Part shown: in pieces, positions 42,507-49,290 of the stretch
Position numbering within the stretch: position 1 is the first letter of the stretch
Layout of the letters: the number at the start of each line of letters is the position of its first letter
Assembly (NCBI RefSeq): GCF_003258705.1
Contig: NZ_CP029480.1
Location: forward strand, 3,100,001-3,164,000
Reading direction: 5' to 3'
DNA: 64,000 nt
From: Arcticibacterium luteifluviistationis
GTDB taxonomy: Bacteria > Bacteroidota > Bacteroidia > Cytophagales > Spirosomataceae
The notes under the pieces: model-generated
Database searches by the model: none
The model's input: the letters and a program-made list of their open reading frames with translations, nothing else
What the model was told of the DNA's origin: nothing
Made by a program: the position numbers and the translations under genes

Positions 42507-43403
42507 GTGAACAATATAAAAGAAGCATTTACTATAAACGATCTAGAGAATATCTCTGGAATAAAAGCCCATACTATACGAATCTGGGAAAAACGCTATG
42601 ACATTTTACAGCCAGAAAGGTTGAGCCGTAATGTCAGGTTATATAATAATGCAAGCCTACAAAAAATCCTCAATGTAGCCTTGCTCAACAAGCATGGACT
42701 CAAAATATCGAAGATTGCTCAACTTTCTGAAGAAGAAATAATCCTAAAGACACGCGAGTTCGTAAATCAGACTTTCAAAAATGACAAAGCCCTAGTACTC
42801 CTAAAACTCTGCATGTATAACTTCGACACGTCTTTGTTTAATCAAATTTATGCGGAACAATTGCAGTCCAAAACTTTTAGCGAAATATTTATAGAGCTAT
42901 ACATACCTTTCTTAGAATTTGTAGGTTTAAACTGGCAAACAAGCTCCATTAGCCCAGCACATGAGCATTTTATAAGTAATTTGATTTATCAAAAGATTCA
43001 GGTCAACATTGAGAAGTTAGAGTGGAATACAAAAGAAGAAACACAAGAAACCTATGTACTTTACCTACCAGAGGAAGAAATGCATGAAATAGGTATCTTA
43101 TACTTTAATTATGAACTGTTACTCAGAAATAAAAAAACCATTTACCTGGGTCGTAGCATACCCATTTCAGATTTGGTCTCACTTCGGAAACAGTTTGAAA
43201 ATATAGTATGGGTAAGCCAATTTACTGTATCTCCTAAATCTGACCAGATCGCTGAATATTTAGAACAGGTCAAAGAGCTACTAATAGATAAAAACAATGA
43301 ATATTGGGCCATAAGTTATAGGATGGACCAAGTCGAAATTAATTCTGAACAAAAAGCTCTTAAAACATTCACTTCTATAGAAGAAGCAATAAAAAATTTA
43401 TAA
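42507..43403 (+). CDS. CarH/LitR-type MerR regulator with cobalamin-binding motifs
   Basis: Transcription factor of 298 residues (from the GTG at 42507; a TTG at 42483 would add 8). An N-terminal MerR winged helix (FTINDLENISGIKAHTIRIW, about 7-75) is followed by a helical bundle and a Rossmann-like domain. The helical part has Trp143 and Glu153-His154, exactly the W-x9-EH motif of the adenosylcobalamin-capping domain. The Rossmann part has EMHEIG, an ExHxxG motif whose His193 would be the lower cobalt ligand. The last B12 motif (GG) is not obvious. CarH proteins repress carotenoid genes in the dark and release DNA in light. The crt operon follows 44 bp downstream. Confidence 0.86.
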   Translation: MNNIKEAFTINDLENISGIKAHTIRIWEKRYDILQPERLSRNVRLYNNASLQKILNVALLNKHGLKISKIAQLSEEEIILKTREFVNQTFKNDKALVLLKLCMYNFDTSLFNQIYAEQLQSKTFSEIFIELYIPFLEFVGLNWQTSSISPAHEHFISNLIYQKIQVNIEKLEWNTKEETQETYVLYLPEEEMHEIGILYFNYELLLRNKKTIYLGRSIPISDLVSLRKQFENIVWVSQFTVSPKSDQIAEYLEQVKELLIDKNNEYWAISYRMDQVEINSEQKALKTFTSIEEAIKNL

Positions 43404-43438
43404 GTAAATACGATTTGTTTAATTAATATTTACTTTTG
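43402..43438 (+). promoter_or_regulatory. crt operon promoter with a 9-bp inverted-repeat operator candidate
   Basis: AAGTAAATA (43402-43410) and TATTTACTT (43427-43435) form a perfect 9-bp inverted repeat with a 16-bp spacer. The right arm overlaps the -7 box TACTTTTG (43431-43438). The spacer contains ATTTGTTTAAT (43413-43423), also present at the merR promoter. The left arm includes the merR stop codon. Placement over a -7 box is what is expected of a repressor operator. Confidence 0.55.
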
Positions 43439-43447
43439 TTAAACATT

Positions 43448-44905
43448 ATGAAAAAGATATCTATCATCGGTTCTGGTTTTTCCTCTATTGCTGCAGCATG
43501 TTATCTGGCTCAAGCAGGGCATGAAGTCCATGTTTATGAGAAGAATAAAACAATTGGAGGCCGAGCAAGGCGACTAGAAAAAGACGGATTTACGTTTGAC
43601 ATAGGCCCGACTTTTTACTGGATGCCTGATGTTTTCGAAAAGTTCTTCAATGACTTCAATCATATACCAAGTGATTTTTATGAATTAGAAAAGCTTAATC
43701 CAGGATACGAAGTTTATTTTGACAAAAACGATAGTATCAAAATATCAGATAATATTGAGGAGATTTATCAGCTTTTTGAAGAAACGGAAAAAGGCAGTGC
43801 TGCCAAACTCAAAAGCTTCCTAAAAGATGCTAAACGTAATTATGAAATAGCTGTTCAAGACTTAGTTTACCGTCCAGGAAATTCTCCTTTAGAGCTAATT
43901 ACCTTAGAAAGTGCAACTAGGTTACGCTTTCTTTTTGTGAGCATTCAAAAACAGATTCAGAAAAAATTTAAAAGCCCAAGACTCAGAAAACTTTTAGAAT
44001 TTCCAGTACTATTTTTGGGAGCAAAACCTAGCAACACGCCTGCCATGTATAATTTCATGAATTATGCAGACTTTGGTTTAGGAACTTGGCACCCCAAAGG
44101 TGGCATGTATTCTGTAGTAGAAGGCATGCAAAAACTAGCGGAATCTTTAGGAGTAAAATTCATCACCGAAGCCAACGTAGAAAAAATATCTGTAGAAAAT
44201 GGGCAAGTAGAAAGCCTTACTGTCAATGGTGAAAAAATAGTAACTGACTTTGTGTTGTCTGGTGCAGACTACCATCATACTGAAACCTTATTAGATGAAA
44301 AGTATAGACAGTATTCAGAGAAATACTGGTCAAAGAAAGTTTTTGCCCCTTCTGCCCTATTATTCTATATTGGCATTAATCATAAGTTAGAAAATCTATC
44401 GCATCATACCCTATTTTTTGATACGGACTTTGAGCCCCACGCTGCCGACATTTATGATACACCACGCTGGCCAGAAACTCCTTTATTTTACGCTAGTTTC
44501 CCTTCTATGACGGATACCAATTTTGCTCCAGAAGGCAAAGAGGCAGCTACTATATTAATGCCTATAGCACCAGACTTAGAAGACACTGAAGAACTGCGTC
44601 AGAAATACTTAAAATTAATTTTAGAAAGATTAGAAAGTCTCACAGGGCAAGATATTCAAAATAACATGCTATTTTGTGAGTCATATTGCGTGAATGACTT
44701 TAAAGAAGATTACAATTCTTACAAAGGAAATGCATATGGATTAGCGAACATATTGACTCAGACTGCATTTTTAAGACCTAAAATAAAAAGCAAAAAAGTC
44801 AAAAATTTGATCTTCTCAGGCCAATTAACCGTACCTGGACCAGGAGTTCCTCCTGCTCTTATCTCGGGAAAAATAGCTGCAGAGCAAATTTTCCAAAATA
44901 TTTAA
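43448..44905 (+). CDS. crtI: Phytoene desaturase (CrtI type)
   Basis: FAD-dependent desaturase of 485 residues that converts phytoene to lycopene. The N-terminal dinucleotide fold ISIIGSGFSSIAAACYLAQ and GGRARRLEKDGFTFDIGPTFY match CrtI, and the C-terminal FSGQLTVPGPGVPPALISGK is the family's FAD motif. The ATG at 43448 is chosen; a TTG at 43436 is upstream in frame but lies in the -7 box. The stop is followed by crtB after 2 bp. It is the first biosynthetic gene of the light operon. Confidence 0.95.
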   Translation: MKKISIIGSGFSSIAAACYLAQAGHEVHVYEKNKTIGGRARRLEKDGFTFDIGPTFYWMPDVFEKFFNDFNHIPSDFYELEKLNPGYEVYFDKNDSIKISDNIEEIYQLFEETEKGSAAKLKSFLKDAKRNYEIAVQDLVYRPGNSPLELITLESATRLRFLFVSIQKQIQKKFKSPRLRKLLEFPVLFLGAKPSNTPAMYNFMNYADFGLGTWHPKGGMYSVVEGMQKLAESLGVKFITEANVEKISVENGQVESLTVNGEKIVTDFVLSGADYHHTETLLDEKYRQYSEKYWSKKVFAPSALLFYIGINHKLENLSHHTLFFDTDFEPHAADIYDTPRWPETPLFYASFPSMTDTNFAPEGKEAATILMPIAPDLEDTEELRQKYLKLILERLESLTGQDIQNNMLFCESYCVNDFKEDYNSYKGNAYGLANILTQTAFLRPKIKSKKVKNLIFSGQLTVPGPGVPPALISGKIAAEQIFQNI

Positions 44906-44907
44906 CT

Positions 44908-45747
44908 ATGAAACAACTATTTGACGAACTCTCCCTCCAGAGTTCAAAACTTGTAACTAAAAAATATAGCACTTCCTTCTCGTTGGCTGTTGGTTTATTG
45001 TCGCCAACTATAAGACCTGCTATATATAACATTTATGGTTTTGTTCGTCTGGCAGACGAGATTGTCGATAGTTTTCATGATTATCCTAAAGAAGATTTAT
45101 TTAACAGATTTGAAGAAGATTATTACCATGCAATAAAAGATGGCATTAGCTTAAATCCAATTCTTAATGCTTTTCAAAAAACGGTTAAGGAATATGATAT
45201 TGATCCAGAGCATGTAGCAGCTTTTATGAATAGCATGCGAGCCGACTTAGAAAAACAAAAGTATGAGACTCGAAAAGAGATTGACACATATATATATGGT
45301 TCTGCCGATGTGGTTGGGCTTATGTGTTTGAAAGTTTTTGTGAAAGGAGACCATGAAAAATACTCGCTTTTAAAAGACTCCGCCATGAGTTTGGGCTCAG
45401 CTTTCCAAAAAGTGAATTTCCTAAGAGACTTAAAAGATGATTATGAGATTCTTAATCGTTCTTATTTCCCAAACATTGACTTAAGAAATATTACTCAAAG
45501 TCAAAAAGAGGAAATAGTAAGAGAAATAAAGAGTGACTTTGAAAAAGCTTACAGCGGAATTGTAAAACTCCCTTTAGAAGCTCGTATGGGTGTATATGTG
45601 GCATATAGATATTACAACCGACTTCTGTACAAATTAGAAAAAACGCCTTCTGAAAACATTATGAACGAACGAATCAGAGTTTCTGATTTAAGAAAACTGG
45701 CTATTTTGGGAGACTGTTATATACGATTTAGACTAAACAGATACTAA
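44908..45747 (+). CDS. crtB: Phytoene synthase
   Basis: Enzyme of 279 residues that condenses two geranylgeranyl diphosphates head to head to make phytoene. Both aspartate-rich motifs are present (RLADEIVDS near residue 50 and NFLRDLKDDYE near 170), and SKLVTKKYSTSFSLAVGLL is the typical opening. It lies 2 bp after crtI and 2 bp before a gene of unknown function, within a continuous operon. A prenyl diphosphate synthase for its substrate is not in the operon. Confidence 0.95.
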   Translation: MKQLFDELSLQSSKLVTKKYSTSFSLAVGLLSPTIRPAIYNIYGFVRLADEIVDSFHDYPKEDLFNRFEEDYYHAIKDGISLNPILNAFQKTVKEYDIDPEHVAAFMNSMRADLEKQKYETRKEIDTYIYGSADVVGLMCLKVFVKGDHEKYSLLKDSAMSLGSAFQKVNFLRDLKDDYEILNRSYFPNIDLRNITQSQKEEIVREIKSDFEKAYSGIVKLPLEARMGVYVAYRYYNRLLYKLEKTPSENIMNERIRVSDLRKLAILGDCYIRFRLNRY

Positions 45748-45749
45748 AA

Positions 45750-46187
45750 ATGAAAGCTCTCTTATTTTTACTAACACTCTATGCTTTTCCTTTAAATGAT
45801 GTAAAAAGTCTGTTAACTGACTTTCATCGTATTAAATCAGAAACAGAGGAAAAAGCTTTTATAAAAAAGTACGGAGTAGAAAACTCCGCTACCTATCAGG
45901 CTTATGTGTGCTCTATGGAAATGAAGCAAGCTGAGCACGCCTTTAGTCCTATCAAAAAGTTGAGTATTTTTAATGATAGCAAAGACAAATTAGAAAAACT
46001 CATTAATAAAAGTCCTGAAAATATTCATCTCAGATATATTAGATATTTAATACAATCCAATGCTCCATCTTTTCTAGCTTACAACGACAATCTGGAAGAA
46101 GACAGGAAAATGTTAAAGAATTATATTAAAACAAATCCTTCTGACGACACCCTGAGTAAATACATTAAGATAAAATGCTCCCTATGA
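45750..46187 (+). CDS. Unknown exported protein within the carotenoid operon
   Basis: Protein of 145 residues with a short N-terminal hydrophobic segment (LLFLLTLYAFPL) that could be a signal peptide or anchor. The remainder is helical and charged (EKLINKSPENIHLRYIRYLIQSN), with no catalytic motif I can name. It sits between crtB (2 bp) and crtZ (13-bp overlap), so it is firmly in the pathway operon. Its helical repeats resemble TPR-like hairpins. A role as a partner or scaffold of the membrane carotenoid enzymes is speculation. Confidence 0.7.
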   Translation: MKALLFLLTLYAFPLNDVKSLLTDFHRIKSETEEKAFIKKYGVENSATYQAYVCSMEMKQAEHAFSPIKKLSIFNDSKDKLEKLINKSPENIHLRYIRYLIQSNAPSFLAYNDNLEEDRKMLKNYIKTNPSDDTLSKYIKIKCSL

Positions 46188-46633
46188 TTTTTGCATTAAC
46201 CACATTCGTAACCTTTATAATAATGGAAGGGGTCACATGGTGCACACACCGGTTTATCATGCATGGCCTTTTATGGAATCTGCATGAAGACCACCATCAA
46301 CCACATGACAATTTCTTTGAAAAAAACGATATCTTTTTCATCATTTTCTCTATACCCAGTATACTACTTTTTTACTTCGGTGTAGATGGTGGTCTGAATA
46401 TCCTCTTTTTTATAGGTCTTGGAATTTTACTTTATGGAATAGCCTATTTTCTGGTTCACGATGTACTTATACACCGTCGTTTCAAATGGTTTGACAAAAC
46501 TTCAAATCCATATCTTAAAGGATTAAGAAAAGGTCACAAGATGCACCATAAACATCTAGGAAAAGAACACGGGGAGTGTTTTGGCATGTTATACGTACCT
46601 CTAAAATATTTCAAAGCACATCAAACAGTATGA
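46175..46633 (+). CDS. crtZ: Beta-carotene hydroxylase (CrtZ type)
   Basis: Di-iron membrane hydroxylase of 152 residues that adds hydroxyl groups to the beta-ionone rings to give zeaxanthin. The histidine clusters of the family are all present: HRFIMHG, HEDHHQPHD, HDVLIHRRF and HKMHHKHLGKEHGE. Hydrophobic segments lie between them. Two ATGs (46175 and 46184) are possible starts. It overlaps the preceding gene by 13 bp and the cyclase gene by 4 bp (ATGA). Confidence 0.92.
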   Translation: MLPMIFALTTFVTFIIMEGVTWCTHRFIMHGLLWNLHEDHHQPHDNFFEKNDIFFIIFSIPSILLFYFGVDGGLNILFFIGLGILLYGIAYFLVHDVLIHRRFKWFDKTSNPYLKGLRKGHKMHHKHLGKEHGECFGMLYVPLKYFKAHQTV

Positions 46634-47319
46634 ACTGGCTTTACTTCTTACTCAATATTGGGTCTTTAAGCATTCCTTTTCTTTATTCCTTTCATCCGAA
46701 GATGAATTTCATCAGGCATTGGAAGGCAATTTTTAAGTCCTCTTTTATTATAGCAGTCATATTTATAATATGGGATGTAATTTTCACCAAAAATGCAGTT
46801 TGGGGCTTTAACCCCAATTATCATTTAGGCATTGAGTTGTGGCATTTGCCTTTTGAGGAAATACTATTTTTCTTTTGTATACCATACGCAAGTATTTTCA
46901 TTCATTACTCTTTAGAGTATTTCATTCCAAAAGTAAAATTGAGCTTGACGTTAGTTAAAGCCATAACTATCACTCTTGCTGTATTAGCAATATTTCTAAG
47001 CATCAAGTTTTCAGATAGAGCTTATACTTTTGTCAATTTTTCCTTCTTTCTATTAGTCTTAATAATCTCATGGTTTACTAACCTCGAACTTTTAAGAAGG
47101 TTTTACCTCTCCTTTCTTATCATTTTAATTCCATTTTTCATAGTCAATGGAATACTAACAGGGAGCTTTATAGAGAGTCCTGTGGTTTGGTATAATAATG
47201 ATGAGAACTTAGGAATACGCCTATTCACAGTTCCTGTGGAAGACACGGCTTATGCCTTCAGTATGATTTTTTCTAATCTGATGCTTATGAAATATTTTTC
47301 ATCCAAGAAACCAAAATGA
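46630..47319 (+). CDS. Lycopene beta-cyclase, CrtYcd/CarR-like membrane type
   Basis: Membrane protein of 229 residues with about seven hydrophobic segments. It has two related halves with the lycopene-cyclase-domain signatures LPFEEILFFFCIPYAS and VPVEDTAYAFSMIFSNL, i.e. the CrtYc and CrtYd halves fused as in fungal, archaeal and Bacteroidota cyclases. It should convert lycopene to beta-carotene. Translation starts in the ATGA overlap with crtZ at 46630; a longer frame from 46576 lies inside crtZ and is unlikely. Confidence 0.9.
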   Translation: MNWLYFLLNIGSLSIPFLYSFHPKMNFIRHWKAIFKSSFIIAVIFIIWDVIFTKNAVWGFNPNYHLGIELWHLPFEEILFFFCIPYASIFIHYSLEYFIPKVKLSLTLVKAITITLAVLAIFLSIKFSDRAYTFVNFSFFLLVLIISWFTNLELLRRFYLSFLIILIPFFIVNGILTGSFIESPVVWYNNDENLGIRLFTVPVEDTAYAFSMIFSNLMLMKYFSSKKPK

Positions 47320-47801
47320 TAACATTTAAAAGCCACTCTGGAATACATACCTTAAAAGCAGAACAAATTCTCCCAATTTCTCTGGAAGAAGCATGGACAT
47401 TTTTTAGTTCTCCGCTTAACTTACCTACTATTACACCTTCAGAAATGAGTTTCAAAATCACTTCTGAGGTTGATAAACCTGCCTATCAAGGGCAAATCAT
47501 CAGCTATAAGGTAGGCTTATTTCCTGGCCTTAAAGTGAATTGGGTTACAGAAATTACCGCAGTAGAAAAGCTTAGCCATTTTATAGATGAGCAGCGTTTT
47601 GGCCCATATACCATGTGGCATCATGAGCATTTTTTTGAGGCTATGCCCGATGGTAAAACTCTAGCAACCGATAAGGTTTCCTATAAAATCCCCCTAGGGC
47701 CTTTGGGTAACCTATTGAATACACTTTTTATAAAGAATAAGTTAAAACACATTTTTAGCTTTAGAGCAACAAAGCTCAACGAATTATTCCCAAATGACTG
47801 A
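47316..47801 (+). CDS. SRPBCC-family protein in the light operon
   Basis: Protein of 161 residues with the START/SRPBCC hydrophobic-pocket fold, judged from the opening HTLKAEQILPISLEEAWTFFSSPLNL and the later GPYTMWHHEHFFEAMPDGK and IPLGPLGNLLN segments. It starts in an ATGA overlap with the cyclase and overlaps the photolyase start by 8 bp. Genes of this kind recur next to photolyase in bacteria; the pocket may bind a lipid-like ligand such as a carotenoid, which is inference. Confidence 0.82.
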   Translation: MITFKSHSGIHTLKAEQILPISLEEAWTFFSSPLNLPTITPSEMSFKITSEVDKPAYQGQIISYKVGLFPGLKVNWVTEITAVEKLSHFIDEQRFGPYTMWHHEHFFEAMPDGKTLATDKVSYKIPLGPLGNLLNTLFIKNKLKHIFSFRATKLNELFPND

Positions 47802-49071
47802 ACCCCTAAATGTTTTCTGGTTTAGAAGAGACTTAAGAATAGAAGATAACTGTGCTCTTTATGAAGCTTTAAAGAAAGGTAAAACACTGCCTATCTTCAT
47901 CTTTGATCTTAGAATTATAGAAGAACTAAAAAAAGATGATGCACGAATAAGCTTTATACACGAAACACTAAAGAAACTACACAGTCAGCTTAATGGCTCA
48001 TTAAAGGTTTACATAGGAGACCCAATCAAAGTTTGGACAGACATCATCAATGAATTTGATGTAAAAAACGTTTTTCTAAATAAAGACTATGAGCCTTACG
48101 CCTTAGAGAGAGATAAGGCCATTTCATACTTATTAGAAAGTAAGCAAATAGCTACGCATCAATACAAAGACCAAGTTATTTTTGAAAAAAATGAAGTACT
48201 AAAAGCTAATGGAGAGCCTTATACCATTTACACGCCCTATAAAAACAAATGGCTCAGTCAATTTACTGATGCCTTAGTTGAAACTTTCCACAGTGAAGCT
48301 AATCTCACAAACCTCTCTACTTTAAAGTTTGATTTCCCAAGCATAGAAGAAATTGGCTTTAAGAAATCCAAAGTCAAAGTTCCAGCATATACTTTTGAGA
48401 AGCTTGAAAATTACGAAGATGTAAGAAACATTCCGGCCTTAGGACAAACCTCCTACTTAAGTACTCATCTAAGGTTTGGTACTGTGTCGGTCCGTAAGGC
48501 TGTAAAACTTGCTAAAGAAACCAATCAGACACTTCTAAGTGAGTTAATATGGCGTGAGTTTTTTATGCAAATCCTTTTTCATTTCCCTCATGTGGTCACA
48601 CAAAGCTTTAAAGCTAAATATGACAATATTGCGTGGAGAAGTTCCGATGAAGATTTTGAAAAATGGTGTAAAGGCGAAACTGGTTACCCAATAGTAGATG
48701 CAGGTATGCGAGAGCTAAACCAGACCGGGTTAATGCATAACCGGGTAAGAATGATTACAGCCAGTTTTCTCTGTAAACACCTTTTAATTGACTGGAGAGA
48801 GGGAGAAGCTTATTTTGCAGAAAAGCTTTTGGATTATGACTTATCAGCCAACAACGGTAACTGGCAATGGGTGGCTGGAACAGGATGTGATTCAGCTCCA
48901 TATTTTCGAATCTTTAACCCTACCTCACAGCAACAAAAATTTGATTCAAAAGCAGAGTATATCAGAAGATGGGTAAGCGACTTTGATGAGCTAAGCTACC
49001 CTGCCCCTATGGTAGAACATACGTTTGCACGAAAAAGATGCCTGGATCTATATAAGCGTTCTTTGTCTTAA
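47794..49071 (+). CDS. phrB: Cryptochrome/class I photolyase
   Basis: Flavoprotein of 425 residues, the last gene of the operon. VFWFRRDLRIEDN is the DNA photolyase N-terminal motif, and the FAD pocket is formed by WREFFMQILFHFP, GYPIVDAGMRELNQTGLMHNR, DWREGEAYFAEKLLDYD and SANNGNWQWVAGTGCD. It repairs cyclobutane pyrimidine dimers using blue light. The antenna-pigment site in the N-terminal domain cannot be assigned by eye. Placement with carotenoid genes and a CarH-type sensor suits a light-response unit. Confidence 0.93.
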   Translation: MTEPLNVFWFRRDLRIEDNCALYEALKKGKTLPIFIFDLRIIEELKKDDARISFIHETLKKLHSQLNGSLKVYIGDPIKVWTDIINEFDVKNVFLNKDYEPYALERDKAISYLLESKQIATHQYKDQVIFEKNEVLKANGEPYTIYTPYKNKWLSQFTDALVETFHSEANLTNLSTLKFDFPSIEEIGFKKSKVKVPAYTFEKLENYEDVRNIPALGQTSYLSTHLRFGTVSVRKAVKLAKETNQTLLSELIWREFFMQILFHFPHVVTQSFKAKYDNIAWRSSDEDFEKWCKGETGYPIVDAGMRELNQTGLMHNRVRMITASFLCKHLLIDWREGEAYFAEKLLDYDLSANNGNWQWVAGTGCDSAPYFRIFNPTSQQQKFDSKAEYIRRWVSDFDELSYPAPMVEHTFARKRCLDLYKRSLS

Positions 49072-49290
49072 TTTTTCTAAATTGCCGTATACACTTAAGA
49101 AAACAATTTGTAGCGTCTAGTCTATTTACTCGACTTATTTTTTCCATAATTTAAGTCGTCTGCAATTTCATTGCTATCAAAACGTATTTAAAGACATGAT
49201 TACACTAAAGCATATTTTAAAACAACAGGATTGGTTAAAGAAATATCTTCAAATCTGACAAGGTATTCTCTCTTAATGAGCGTTTTTATC

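Noticed and set aside
46576-46629. N-terminal extension of the lycopene cyclase from the ATG at 46576
   Set aside because: The extension lies within crtZ and is polar and non-family-like. The ATG at 46630 in the ATGA overlap gives the standard hydrophobic start.
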